Shown: positions 45,001 to 53,504, counted from the first letter of the stretch. The stretch is 64,000 nt of DNA from Leucobacter chinensis (GCF_019049105.1 NZ_JAHQZR010000004.1:124001-188000); one strand, 5' to 3'. Notes: generated by a model from the sequence alone, not told the origin. Made by a program: numbers and translations.

Positions 45001-45696
45001 CTCGGTGAATGGACGCTACGTCGCGGCACGCAGAGCGATACCCTGCACCTGCGTGGGCTCGACCCCGTGATTCAGCACGTCATCGAGACGGTGCAGCCGC
45101 TCTTGAGCTACACGCAGTTCGACGTGCTGAGGCGAGCGGCGCTGGCCGATGAGCTTGCTTGGCGTACGCAGTTTGGCACGGTGCACGATGCCTCGGGCCT
45201 TTCAACCGAACACAACTTGCTTCGTTATCGGAGGGTCGCTGTGCACCTGCGGCTCGCAACCACGGGTGACACTGGTGCGCTCATCAGGTTGCTCATTGCG
45301 GGCCTCCTCAGTTCGTCGGCGCTCACGGTCTCGTCAGGTCTCACCCTGCCAAAAGAATTGGTCGCGCTGCTTGAATTGCACCAGATCTCATACGTGTACG
45401 AGGGCGATGAGACGTGGATCGAGCGCGCAAGTCTCGAGGGAGCCGCCGTTTCTGGCGTGGGCGAGGTTCCTGCGGCCCGTATTCGGCTCATCGGCGGTGA
45501 GGCAACTCGCGTGACCGAGTGGCTGAGTTCTCGAAACGATGTGAGCGTGTGGGCGAGGCCGGTGACGATGGCTGGGCCCATCGAACTGCTCGGGTTCGTG
45601 AAGGAGCAAGCTGTCTCGATTGAACGAACGCGACACGGTTTTCAAGCGCCCATAGACGAACTTGAGGAGTGGCTCGACGAGCTGAAGGGGCAGTGA
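42022..45696 (+). CDS. PutA-like protein (proline dehydrogenase + aldehyde dehydrogenase architecture) with degenerate active sites
   Basis: 1224 residues, an uninterrupted frame with the length and order of actinobacterial bifunctional PutA. The PRODH-like half is about 1-470. At residue 287 LEVRLTTRS replaces the expected VRLVKGA, so the flavin-contacting Lys is missing. The ALDH-like half is about 540-1030: the PWNFP motif is absent (LIAVDEHTAFG), the cofactor Lys of FKPA is absent (VVIAAHP near 680), and the nucleophile segment GQKCSA reads GGHHRSA near 798, so the catalytic Cys is gone. No stop or frameshift is seen and codon use is normal, so selection still holds the protein. A leaderless start is supported by TACAGT at 42010-42015. 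It is probably a non-enzymatic regulator or scaffold; proline catabolism by it is doubtful. Confidence 0.75.
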   Translation: MQVTESAMLCLESWRGRVIAARQKAGGGAPKTLLSGVREDPGAFDFVRDIFDYVELPQDAFAAALGLHELSQEAPESLPARLRLALRVGGIASFGLPWGILPVVKKRFHAHLDEILLASELPGLPGGPEASGETGAPVKAPAGLKGLPENADLELHGAPIAGPAGVQREVERLRALVRLGGVKRLSVSPARFITGNAEWLLDELPTAISDALHTFLAECDDHGVAVTFVARSYAEALAMPGIVRAVHLDARCGTPLIGVEVLAELPESVGIIRELAEVAEATRPLEVRLTTRSIAREATIDSLERGLAVPVISEPEERDAAWLRAVDELLSSAGDGALLPVFASEDAALLAVAQVLTQQHRAGSTLQVAVYRGRVPELEAVLQASGSNVRVMTPVVTPAEFAHALPEVLETLSLVASDHSPLATTERVWNEAGQGISPEVRQRIETLQELAGGEAPASHRLQDRSREWEPSERDSPLMYRPPADAHRFDTGGLTAQVMQLHRDAGARPRVHTDAPQRVPLTSDTGFACEPDTDVAQKRNRGWVLAQVARAKHSEIGVAAAEAAQTGAWALDTVIERAAKAGALWAGWAHADRATTVRRGSLALVAARDRLIEVLVAERGSPLPEIDGEVGYAIDSARYLASRAEGLRTVRGATFAPQRLSLIAVDEHTAFGELAEMVFAVLSAGSGVVIAAHPTLARTVSVLLEELSHAGLPEATTTLMTPGPGETFDEFVLRVTERSEFVQGMYVVSSELARAVQRRAPSLRRDIRVRSHATVTVTQSADALAAVPTIVRSAFAGAGGHHRSARAIVLVGTLARSDAFLDTLADAVNAVVVGHSGASEASAMELTMGPLPAPPSPAGLRALTTLAQGESWLVQPRQLDREGLLWSPGVRVGVRPDAEFWADSVGVPVIGVVRAVSMHDALVKQGEIGGRATAALWSLDGEEIVSWLESTKAAALAVNRGTTGARVERFPSGVWHNAQSTWQPLAGGPHRLIPLGEWTLRRGTQSDTLHLRGLDPVIQHVIETVQPLLSYTQFDVLRRAALADELAWRTQFGTVHDASGLSTEHNLLRYRRVAVHLRLATTGDTGALIRLLIAGLLSSSALTVSSGLTLPKELVALLELHQISYVYEGDETWIERASLEGAAVSGVGEVPAARIRLIGGEATRVTEWLSSRNDVSVWARPVTMAGPIELLGFVKEQAVSIERTRHGFQAPIDELEEWLDELKGQ

Positions 45697-45766
45697 TCCG
45701 CGCCCCTTTTTGCACTGGTTCTCGACGATGTTTTGCTGCAACCTCGGCGAATCGCCCCGTGAGGAA

Positions 45767-45796
45767 TTGCAGAAGCGCCGCAAGAGCAGGTATGAT
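45767..45796 (+). promoter_or_regulatory. tRNA-Tyr promoter
   Basis: TTGCAG (45767-45772), 18 bases, TATGAT (45791-45796). The start would fall near 45803, about 23 bases before the tRNA. It sits in the 129-base gap after the PutA-like gene, which holds nothing else visible. Confidence 0.65.
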
Positions 45797-45825
45797 CATT
45801 GCTTGGTTGTGTTGTCGCAATCAAT

Positions 45826-45909
45826 GGCGGATTGCCCGAGCGGCCAAAGGGATCTGACTGTAAATCAGACGCGTAAGCTTCGCGTGTTCGAATCACGCAT
45901 CCGCCACCA
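45826..45909 (+). tRNA. tRNA-Tyr (anticodon GUA)
   Basis: Acceptor stem GGCGGAT/ATCCGCC with discriminator A and encoded CCA. Anticodon stem TCTGA/TCAGA encloses loop CTGTAAA, giving anticodon GTA. A long class II variable arm (GCGTAAGCTTCGC region) and T arm GCGTG-TTCGAAT-CACGC follow, as expected for bacterial tRNA-Tyr. A terminator stands four bases downstream, so it is a single-gene unit. Confidence 0.95.
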
Positions 45910-45912
45910 GTA

Positions 45913-45947
45913 ACACCCGGTCGAGACCATCTCGACCGGGTGTTTTT
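45913..45947 (+). terminator. Terminator of tRNA-Tyr
   Basis: ACACCCGGTCGAGA (45913-45926) pairs exactly with TCTCGACCGGGTGT (45930-45943) around loop CCA, followed by TTTT. Confidence 0.92.
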
Positions 45948-46077
45948 GTGTCTTCGGGAGCCGCATTCGGCGTGAGCCTGTGCGGGGGCTCCAGGCAGCC
46001 AGCACAGCGAGCGTCAGAGGTGCGGGGTACCATGGGCTCACACCGTACGACACCACACGAGGGAGTGTGAGCAAGAC

Positions 46078-47784
46078 ATGAGTTCTGAGCACGTTTCGAC
46101 CTACCCGCAAACGCCTCACGGCGGGGTGCTCGTTGACCAGACCATCGCGGCGGCCGATCGTGCCGCGTACACCGAGCGAGCTCGGGGGCTGGCAACGATC
46201 CGCGTTGATCTTGAAGCGATCATTACGATCGAGATGATCGCGACTGGGGTGCTATCGCCCAACAAGGGCTTCATGAACGAGGCTGACTACCTCTCGGTGC
46301 TCGAGAACGGCAGGCTCGCAAACGGAGTGGTGTGGCCCGTGCCGTTGAGCTTCGCACCGATTGGCAAGACGAACGCCACGATCATTGAGGGGCTCAGCGA
46401 GGGCGACGAGATCTGCCTCTCTGATGACCAGGGCGAGCCCGTCGCGATCCTCGCGATCGAAGACATCTTTGCCTACGACCGGGAGCATCGGTCGCAGAAG
46501 CTCTTCGGCACCACCGACCGCAACCACCCGGGGGTCGACTCGATCTACCGGCGCATGGGCGAGACGGCGCTCGGCGGCACGCTCACCCTCATCAACCGGG
46601 TCGACTGGGGCCCATTTGAGCGGCTGCGGCAAGAGCCGAAAGATACGTGGAAGCTGTTTTACGAAGAGAAGGGCTTCAACTCGGTTGCAGGCTTCATCAC
46701 GGGTGCGAACCCGCTGCACCGCGGGCACGAGTACATTCACCGAAATGCGCTCGAAGAGGTCGACGGCATCTTCTTGCAGCCCCTCGTCGAGATGGCCAAA
46801 CGCGAGTATGTGCGCCACGAGTACCGCATTCGTGGGTACCAGAACGTGATGGAGCAGTACTACCCAATGGATCGCTCGATTCTCTCGCCCCTGCGTGTCA
46901 CCTACATCTTTGCCGGGCCCAGGGAGGCGATTCTGCACGCGCTCATTATGAAGAACTACGGCTGCACGCACGCGCTCATCGGCCGCGACCACGCGGGCAT
47001 CGGTGACTACTACGACAAATACGCTGCCCACTCGGTGTTTGACGAATACACGAAGGAAGAGCTCGGCATCGATATCAGGCTCTTTCACGAGGTCTTCTAC
47101 GATGCACGCGCCGCGACCCACGCGACCGACCGCACGAGCGGCACCGACGACGTGCGGTACCGGCTCAATATCTCGGGAACCGGCATTCGCGAGCTTTTGC
47201 GGTACGGCTTCATGCCGCCCAAAGAGATTGTGCGGCCCGAGTCGGCCCTCGCAGCATTTCAGGGCATTCAGCCCAAGGGCGTCGATGCCGAGGGAGTGGC
47301 CGTGAACCCGCCAGGCAAGGTCATCAAGAGCATGTTCCCGTATTACCTCGAGTACACGAGGCTCGGGGGTCCGAAGCGTGCTGAGCCGCTCAAGCCCGAA
47401 GACCTCACGGTCGATGACCTCGCGCTCGTCATGCGTGACGTGCGCGAGCACACGGGTCTCATCTACGAAGATGTCTACGACGAATATCGTGGGGTGCTCG
47501 ATCACAACCGCGGCCTCGCCCCACTGTGGCGAGAAGAAGCGAGAGACCAGTTCAGGACGAAGCAGGAGAAGCTCATCGATGAGCTTGAGGCGAAGCTTGC
47601 TCAGGCGGTCGACAAGGCCTCTGACGAGTTCATGTACCAGGACCGTGAAGAGGTCGAGCGAGAGCTCACCGCTGCGAAGGCGCTGCTCGCTGAGATGCCC
47701 TGTAACCTGACGCCTGAGTCGCTCGAAGGGCGTACGTGGAATACCATGCCCTATCAGCGCTACCGTGGGGCCGACGAAGTCTAG
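46078..47784 (+). CDS. sat: Stand-alone sulfate adenylyltransferase (ATP sulfurylase, Sat type) with C-terminal helical extension
   Basis: 568 residues. A PUA-like N-terminal domain (about 1-170) is followed by the nucleotidyltransferase core. The HxGH motif is HRGH in GANPLHRGHEYIHRNALEE, and GRDHAGIGDYYDKY supplies the second conserved segment. The enzyme makes APS from sulfate and ATP. The C-terminal 110 residues or so are charged and coiled (DELEAKLAQAVDKASDEFMY), beyond the usual ~390-420 residue bacterial Sat, and do not look like an APS kinase. Actinobacteria often use CysD/CysN instead. No APS reductase, APS kinase or sulfite reductase gene is nearby; the neighbours are tRNA-Tyr and a BCCT carrier. 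Start at ATG 46078; no strong ribosome site. Confidence 0.85.
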   Translation: MSSEHVSTYPQTPHGGVLVDQTIAAADRAAYTERARGLATIRVDLEAIITIEMIATGVLSPNKGFMNEADYLSVLENGRLANGVVWPVPLSFAPIGKTNATIIEGLSEGDEICLSDDQGEPVAILAIEDIFAYDREHRSQKLFGTTDRNHPGVDSIYRRMGETALGGTLTLINRVDWGPFERLRQEPKDTWKLFYEEKGFNSVAGFITGANPLHRGHEYIHRNALEEVDGIFLQPLVEMAKREYVRHEYRIRGYQNVMEQYYPMDRSILSPLRVTYIFAGPREAILHALIMKNYGCTHALIGRDHAGIGDYYDKYAAHSVFDEYTKEELGIDIRLFHEVFYDARAATHATDRTSGTDDVRYRLNISGTGIRELLRYGFMPPKEIVRPESALAAFQGIQPKGVDAEGVAVNPPGKVIKSMFPYYLEYTRLGGPKRAEPLKPEDLTVDDLALVMRDVREHTGLIYEDVYDEYRGVLDHNRGLAPLWREEARDQFRTKQEKLIDELEAKLAQAVDKASDEFMYQDREEVERELTAAKALLAEMPCNLTPESLEGRTWNTMPYQRYRGADEV

Positions 47785-47791
47785 GCTCGTT

Positions 47792-47832
47792 CCCGGTGAG
47801 GCCACGATTGCATGGTATCGGGCCTCGCCGGG
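47792..47832 (+). terminator. GC-rich stem-loop after sat
   Basis: CCCGGTGAGGCC (47792-47803) pairs with GGCCTCGCCGGG (47821-47832) with one G-U pair and a 17-base loop. No T run follows. It begins eight bases after the sat stop and ends before the BCCT promoter, so a terminator is likely. Confidence 0.55.
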
Positions 47833-47874
47833 GCGACACTAGCCCCGGGGGCAGATGCTTGTTACGGTACTGCT

Positions 47875-49938
47875 ATGCGAAAAACGCGCACTCCGAGTGA
47901 CGGGGCAGACGGGCCGTTAAAACCTGCGTCTTCGAAAGAGACGCTCACGCGAAGAATTCAGTCGCCGCTCCCGCCCCCGCTCCCACACCCTGCGCTCCTG
48001 CCCGGCATCGGTGTTGAAAAGACCGGTGCGCGCTTTACCACGAACTGGGTCGTACTCATTATCACGGCTCTTTCGACGATTGCGGTGATCGCATGGGCAC
48101 TCATTTCGCCGAGTTCGCTTTCAAACGCGGGCGCTGCGGCCCTCACCTGGGTCAACCACTACTTCAGCTGGCTCTTCATGGCGCTCGCCATGTGCATTGC
48201 TGTCTTCATGCTCATTGTCGGTTACGGCCGAACTGGTGGCATTGTTCTCGGCACCGATGACGAGGAGCCGGAGTTTAGCCGCGCGTCGTGGATCTCGATG
48301 CTCTTTGCGGCGGGCCTCGGCATCGGCTTGCTCTTCTATGGCCCGCTTGAGCCGCTCACGTACTTTTTGAATCCGCCTCCAGGAACGGGCGTCGAAGCGG
48401 GAACCGCTGAAGCGATGCTTCCGGCTCTGTCTCAGACGTTCCTGCACTGGGGCCCGATCGCCTGGGCCTTCTACTCACTCGTTGGTGGCGCGATTGCTTA
48501 CAGCACCTATCGCAGGGGTCGCCCGCCGCTTATCTCGGCACTCTTCGAGCCGGTGTTCCCGTCTTCGACCGGCACGCGCCGTGCGGTAGGCCGTGTGATC
48601 GATATCTTTGCGATCATCGTGACACTTTTCGGCACGGCTGTGTCCCTCGGCATCGGCGCGCTGCAGATTGGCCGTGGCATTGAGATCGTGACCGGCATTG
48701 GCGAGGTGACGAACGCGATTCTTGTCGCGATCATCGCGGTGCTGACGGGCGGCTTCATTGCCTCGGCCGTTTCGGGCGTCAAGAAGGGCATTCGCAGGCT
48801 CTCGAACCTCAACATGACCCTCACGGGTCTGTTCGCCCTGTTTGTCTTCATCGCGGGCCCCACGGTCGTGATCTTGAACCTCGTACCGTCATCGCTTGTG
48901 ACCTTCGTGCAGGACATCCCGCTCATGTTGGCGCGCAACATTACCCAGGGCGGTGAGACCGAAGCGTTCCTCTCGACCTGGACGGTCTACTACTGGGCTT
49001 GGTGGGTTTCGTGGGCTCCCTTCGTCGGCATGTTCATCGCGAAGATTTCACGAGGCCGTTCGCTGCGTGAGTTCGTGACAGTTGTGCTGCTCGTGCCAAC
49101 GGCGATCGTGCTCGGCTGGTTCATCGTCTACGGTGGCACGGCGATGTGGATGTCAATTGAGGGCGCTGACTTTGCCATGGACGGTAGTGGCGAAGACGTA
49201 CTCTTCCAGGTGCTTCAGGGCCTACCACTCAGCCTCCTCACCTCAACTGTCGCGATGGTCGCGATCATCATCTTCTTCGTGACGGCGGCTGACTCCGCCT
49301 CGATCGTTATGGCGTCGATGTCACAGGGAGGCCGTGCAGAGCCTTCCAAGGCCATCACGGTCATGTGGGGCCTGTTGCTCAGCTTCATCGCGATCGCGCT
49401 CTTGCTCGCGGGCGGGCGCAATGCGCTTTCGGGTTTGCAGTCGCTTATGGTCGTCTCGGCCCTCCCCTTCTCGTTCATTGTTATCGGCATCATGTACTCG
49501 TGGGCGCAAGATCTGCGCATCGACCCCTATATGATTCGCCGCAAGTACGCGAAGCAGGCGATTGCACAGGGCGTCATCAGGGGTATCGACGAGTACGGTG
49601 ACGACTTCGTGTTCGAGGCCAGTGAGGTCCCTGAAGACGAGGGTGCAGGCATGGGCTTCGACAGTAGCGACCCCCAACTCACCGACTGGTACGTCGACGC
49701 GACGACCAGTTCGATGCCCATCATTAAGAATGAGCTCACGGGTGAGCAGCCCGATGCTTCGCTTGCGCAGCTGACCGGCGCTGAAGCGCCTCAGCAGTTG
49801 TTGGGCTCGGCCTCGGCTTCTGACTCAGCCCCGGCAGAGGAAGCGGCTGATGCTGCGGTCGCCGGTACCGAAAGCAGCGACGAGGTGGGCGAAGCTAGCG
49901 ACGAGGGTGAGACCCCCGAGGCGGGGGAGAAGAACTAG
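47875..49938 (+). CDS. BCCT-family betaine/choline/carnitine transporter
   Basis: 687 residues from ATG 47875, supported by TACGGT at 47863-47868 six bases before it; an in-frame ATG at 47812 lies within the upstream stem-loop and is rejected. About 45 polar residues precede twelve transmembrane helices. The BCCT core is clear: aromatic run WTVYYWAWWVSWAPFVGMFI with the Trp box, and ARNITQGGE. These carriers import glycine betaine or related quaternary amines with Na+. The C-terminal tail of about 130 residues is acidic and Ala-rich (EEAADAAVAGTESSDEVGE), where osmosensing is located in BetP. The stop shares the bases CTAG with the convergent TetR stop. Confidence 0.92.
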   Translation: MRKTRTPSDGADGPLKPASSKETLTRRIQSPLPPPLPHPALLPGIGVEKTGARFTTNWVVLIITALSTIAVIAWALISPSSLSNAGAAALTWVNHYFSWLFMALAMCIAVFMLIVGYGRTGGIVLGTDDEEPEFSRASWISMLFAAGLGIGLLFYGPLEPLTYFLNPPPGTGVEAGTAEAMLPALSQTFLHWGPIAWAFYSLVGGAIAYSTYRRGRPPLISALFEPVFPSSTGTRRAVGRVIDIFAIIVTLFGTAVSLGIGALQIGRGIEIVTGIGEVTNAILVAIIAVLTGGFIASAVSGVKKGIRRLSNLNMTLTGLFALFVFIAGPTVVILNLVPSSLVTFVQDIPLMLARNITQGGETEAFLSTWTVYYWAWWVSWAPFVGMFIAKISRGRSLREFVTVVLLVPTAIVLGWFIVYGGTAMWMSIEGADFAMDGSGEDVLFQVLQGLPLSLLTSTVAMVAIIIFFVTAADSASIVMASMSQGGRAEPSKAITVMWGLLLSFIAIALLLAGGRNALSGLQSLMVVSALPFSFIVIGIMYSWAQDLRIDPYMIRRKYAKQAIAQGVIRGIDEYGDDFVFEASEVPEDEGAGMGFDSSDPQLTDWYVDATTSSMPIIKNELTGEQPDASLAQLTGAEAPQQLLGSASASDSAPAEEAADAAVAGTESSDEVGEASDEGETPEAGEKN

Positions 49939-50594
49939 TCGCTCGTGATCGGGCTGCTGAGCGCAAACACGAGCTCAGCGGCCTGGTCACCGAGCGTTTC
50001 GAAGGGATCGTCGGCGCCCGGCTCAGCGAGGGCACTCGCCTGCATCGCGGTCGCGAACTCGTGCATGAGAATCGTCAGCACGCGCCTGAGCGGCATCGTG
50101 GGCGTGCGGCCCGCTGCCTCGAGCACTGATGCGACGGTCTGCTCGATGTCGTCGAGAAACGAGGTCATGAGCCGTTGGTGGCTGGGCGCGAGCGCGGGGT
50201 CGCGCAGCGCCATGAGCAAGAATTCGGTCTCAAGAATGAACCACGACTGTGCAAACTCCGAGGGCAAAAAGAACTCGACGATAATTTGCGCGGCCTCGTC
50301 GACCGTGAACGGCGTCTTGCGAGCGTGCAAGTGCGGCTCAAGCTCTTCGGCGCGTTCCTTGAAGTCGGCACCCCGGCGCGCAAACTCACGCTCGAGCACG
50401 GTCAAAAACAGTTGCTCCTTCGAGGTGAAGTTCGAGTAGAAGGCGCCGCGCGTGAAGTCGGCGCGTTGGCAGATCGATTCGACCGATGCGCCCTGCACGC
50501 CCTCTTCGGCAAACACCTCGATCGCTGCGTCGAGCAGCCGCTCGCGGGTATGCTCGCGCCGGGTGCTCGGGGCCTGGGAATGCTCATTCGCCAC
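49935..50594 (-). CDS. TetR-family repressor of the MmpL/YhgE module
   Basis: 219 residues. The N-terminal TetR helix-turn-helix spans about 14-60 (RERLLDAAIEVFAEEGVQGA, then ICQRADFTRGAFYSNFTSKE). The C-terminal ligand domain is all helical (FAQSWFILETEFLLMALRDP). It is divergent from mmpL, and the 138-base gap holds two near-identical operators at 50654 and 50692. It therefore probably represses both itself and the export operon until a hydrophobic ligand binds. Stop codons of this gene and the BCCT gene overlap as CTAG. Confidence 0.92.
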   Translation of the reverse strand: MANEHSQAPSTRREHTRERLLDAAIEVFAEEGVQGASVESICQRADFTRGAFYSNFTSKEQLFLTVLEREFARRGADFKERAEELEPHLHARKTPFTVDEAAQIIVEFFLPSEFAQSWFILETEFLLMALRDPALAPSHQRLMTSFLDDIEQTVASVLEAAGRTPTMPLRRVLTILMHEFATAMQASALAEPGADDPFETLGDQAAELVFALSSPITSD

Positions 50595-50653
50595 GCGGTG
50601 CTCCTTCTGCAGAAGTCATAGACAGATTCTCAGTCAACATACACGCATATGCC

Positions 50654-50669
50654 GATACATTAGTGTATC
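50654..50669. promoter_or_regulatory. TetR operator 1 (GATACA-N4-TGTATC)
   Basis: GATACATTAGTGTATC is a perfect 6-bp inverted repeat with 4-base spacer, 60 bases before tetR and 64 before mmpL. It matches operator 2 at 14 of 16 bases. Confidence 0.78.
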
Positions 50670-50676
50670 GAAGCAG

Positions 50677-50692
50677 GATACAGGAGTGTATC
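50677..50692. promoter_or_regulatory. TetR operator 2 (GATACA-N4-TGTATC)
   Basis: GATACAGGAGTGTATC has the same arms as operator 1, with centres 23 bases apart, close to two helical turns. It ends 40 bases before the mmpL start, where it would overlap the promoter. Confidence 0.78.
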
Positions 50693-50732
50693 CATTCGGT
50701 TTTCGACGTCAACGCACGCCAACAAGGGTCAC

Positions 50733-53504
50733 ATGTCTTCCTTCCTCTACACGCTCGGTACCTGGGCCGCCAAAGCCAGGTGGCTCGTGCTCTCGCTGTG
50801 GCTTCTCGTGCTCGCGGGGCTCGGCGCAGGCGCGATCTTCTTCTCGCAGGGGGCTAACGCGCCCATCTCGATTCCCGGTACCGAGTCGCAGGCCGCCCTC
50901 GAGACGCTGCGCAGCACGTTTCCCGAGGTCAGCGGCACGAGCGCTCAAATCATCGTGGTTGCCGCCGAGGGCGACGACATCGAGTCAGAGCCCTATCGCC
51001 AGGCCCTCATTGATGCGGCCGACGACCTTGAGGGCTTGCCGAACGTCACGGCCGTGGCGTACCCCTTCGCTGAGCAAGCCGCGCAGGGCCTCGCCGACGA
51101 CGGGCAGGCCGCCCTCATCACAATCCAAATTCAGGGCACGATGGATCAGGTTCCCGACGCTCTTGACGAAGGCATTCGCGACACCTCGGCGGCCCTGCAA
51201 AATGCCCTGCCCGAGGGCACGCAAACGAGCGTCGGCGGCGAGATCTATTCGGCCGAGGTGCCGGGGCTGAGCCCGACCGAAGCCGTTGGCGTGCTCATCG
51301 CGTTTATCGTGCTCGTGCTCACGCTCGGTTCGCTCATCGCTGCTGGCATGCCGCTGCTCATCGCGCTCATCGGCGTGGGCATCTCGGTCGCCGGCATCTT
51401 CTTCGTGACGGCGTTCGTTGAGCTCACCTCGACGACGCCCATGCTCGCCCTCATGCTGGGGCTCGCGGTTGGCATCGACTACACACTCTTCATCGTTTCA
51501 AGACACCAGGAACAGCTCTTGAACGGTGTTCCCGTGACCGAGTCGATCGCGCGGGCAACAGCGACGAGCGGATCGGCGGTGGTGTTTGCGGGCCTCACCG
51601 TGGTCATCGCGCTCGTGGGTCTATCGGTCGCTGGCATCCCGTTTCTCACGGCCCTCGGTGTCGCGGCGGCTGCGGCAGTTGCGCTCTCGGTCGTTATCGC
51701 CGTCACGCTCACCCCGGCGATTCTCGCGATGGCCGGTCTCAAGATTTTGCGCAAGAAGGAGCGGCGGCGCATTGAAGCGGCCTCAGCAGCGGCGGGCGAC
51801 GCCGAAGCTGTAAGCGGCGAAGCGCAGCCCTCGCTCGTGGGTTCACGGTTCTCAGACCGCTTCTTCGGCCGCTGGGTGCGAGTCGTCACCGCGAAGCCAC
51901 TCATTACCTCGGTGCTCGTGCTCATTGTGCTCGGTATCGCGACGGTTCCCGCACTGCAACTGCGACTCGCACTGCCCAACGCGAGCGGCCTCGAAGAGAA
52001 CGACCCGGCGCGCGTCACTTACGAGCTCACCGCTGAGCACTTCGGTGAGGGGGCCAACGGGCCGCTCGTGCTTGCGGGATCGATCATCACGAGTACCGAT
52101 CCGCTCGGGCTTATGGAAGATCTCGCTGACGAGGTGCGAGCCGTGCCTGGCGTCGCTGATGTGCCGCTCGCGACTCCCAACCAGGGAGCCGACACGGGCA
52201 TCATTCAGGTCGTGCCAGAGGAGGGGCCGCACGCCGCGAGCACGAGTCAGCTCGTGCACGACCTGCGCGAGAAGCATGACGAGTGGCAAGAGCAATATGG
52301 TGTGAGCCTCTCGGTCACGGGGTTCACAGCCGTCGGTATCGACGTCTCAGAACTCCTGTTCAAGGCACTCATACCCTTCTCGGTGCTTGTGGTGGGCCTC
52401 TCGCTCATTCTGCTGGCCATGGTGTTTCGCTCGGTCTGGGTGCCCATCAAGGCGACTCTTGGCTACCTCCTCTCGGTCGGCGCGGCGTTCGGCGCCGTCG
52501 TCGCCGTGTTCCAGTGGGGCTGGCTCGGTGACGCGCTCAACGTGCACGCGACCGGCCCGATCTTGAGCTTCATGCCCATCATCCTCATGGGTGTGCTCTT
52601 CGGCCTGGCGATGGACTATGAGGTCTTCCTCGTCTCGCGCATTCGCGAGGAGGTCGTGCACGGGGCAGACTCGCAGGCGGCGATCCACCGTGGTTTCGTT
52701 GGCTCTGGAAAGGTGGTCTCGGCGGCCGCGATCATCATGTTTGCCGTGTTCGCGGCGTTCGTGCCGCAGGGCGACCCCTCGATCAAGGTTATTGCGCTCG
52801 GCCTCGCGGTCGGCGTTTTCGTCGACGCATTCATCGTGCGCATGGTGCTGGTCCCGGCGATTCTCGCGCTCCTCGGCGACCGGGCCTGGCGCATGCCACG
52901 CTGGCTCGACCGGCTCCTGCCGCACTTCGACGTTGAGGGCGAGGGGCTGACTCGCGAGATCACGTACGCCGAGTGGCCTGCCGACGACCCTGCTGCGGTT
53001 ATCGCGTCTGAGCGCCTGGTCATGCCGGGCAACCGAGCGGTTCCAGAGCTGCGCGTGCAGGCGGGAGAGGCGCTCGTGCTCGACCCAGCCGATCCCACGA
53101 GTGAGCCGTTGGCCCGCGTGCTGAGCGGCCGCGGCCAGGTTTCACGTGGAACCCTGAAGGTTCACGGTCTTTTGCAGCCAGACCGCGCCGCGACGCTGCG
53201 CAAGCGCTCTGCGTGGGTGCCAGTGACGCACATTCGTGAGGCGACGAAAGACCGGCCAGACCTGCTCGTGATCACCGGTGTCGGCCCCGCGCTCTCAAGC
53301 CGGGATGCCGAGCATGCTCACGGAGCTCTTGCCGCCTGGGCAATCGAGCGCGAACGCGCGACCGGAAAGGCGCCGACCGTGATCATCGTTGCCGACGCGG
53401 GGCAGGCAAGGCGCGTATTGCCGCGGGCGCTCTCGCTCGTGACCGCGAGCGGAGAAAGTCATGAACATGCCGCTACCGGCATGCTGAAAGGAGTGCGCTC
53501 ATGA
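50733..53504 (+). CDS. MMPL-family RND transporter
   Basis: 923 residues with the RND/MmpL pattern: one N-terminal transmembrane helix, a porter domain, five helices, then a repeat of this in the second half (twelve helices in all). The proton-relay GxxxDY-type motifs are present in both halves (LGLAVGIDYTLFIVSRHQE and LFGLAMDYEVFLVSRIREE). A hydrophilic C-terminal tail of about 180 residues (from about 745) is cytoplasmic and of unknown function. MmpL proteins move lipids or hydrophobic drugs out with the proton gradient. ATG 50733 follows AAGGG. The gene overlaps the YhgE-type gene by four bases and is controlled by the adjacent TetR (inference from operators). Confidence 0.92.
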   Translation: MSSFLYTLGTWAAKARWLVLSLWLLVLAGLGAGAIFFSQGANAPISIPGTESQAALETLRSTFPEVSGTSAQIIVVAAEGDDIESEPYRQALIDAADDLEGLPNVTAVAYPFAEQAAQGLADDGQAALITIQIQGTMDQVPDALDEGIRDTSAALQNALPEGTQTSVGGEIYSAEVPGLSPTEAVGVLIAFIVLVLTLGSLIAAGMPLLIALIGVGISVAGIFFVTAFVELTSTTPMLALMLGLAVGIDYTLFIVSRHQEQLLNGVPVTESIARATATSGSAVVFAGLTVVIALVGLSVAGIPFLTALGVAAAAAVALSVVIAVTLTPAILAMAGLKILRKKERRRIEAASAAAGDAEAVSGEAQPSLVGSRFSDRFFGRWVRVVTAKPLITSVLVLIVLGIATVPALQLRLALPNASGLEENDPARVTYELTAEHFGEGANGPLVLAGSIITSTDPLGLMEDLADEVRAVPGVADVPLATPNQGADTGIIQVVPEEGPHAASTSQLVHDLREKHDEWQEQYGVSLSVTGFTAVGIDVSELLFKALIPFSVLVVGLSLILLAMVFRSVWVPIKATLGYLLSVGAAFGAVVAVFQWGWLGDALNVHATGPILSFMPIILMGVLFGLAMDYEVFLVSRIREEVVHGADSQAAIHRGFVGSGKVVSAAAIIMFAVFAAFVPQGDPSIKVIALGLAVGVFVDAFIVRMVLVPAILALLGDRAWRMPRWLDRLLPHFDVEGEGLTREITYAEWPADDPAAVIASERLVMPGNRAVPELRVQAGEALVLDPADPTSEPLARVLSGRGQVSRGTLKVHGLLQPDRAATLRKRSAWVPVTHIREATKDRPDLLVITGVGPALSSRDAEHAHGALAAWAIERERATGKAPTVIIVADAGQARRVLPRALSLVTASGESHEHAATGMLKGVRS

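Noticed and set aside
46252-47805. Long antisense open frame (517 codons) opposite sat
   Set aside because: It is a shadow of G+C-rich coding sequence; the + strand frame has clear ATP sulfurylase motifs.
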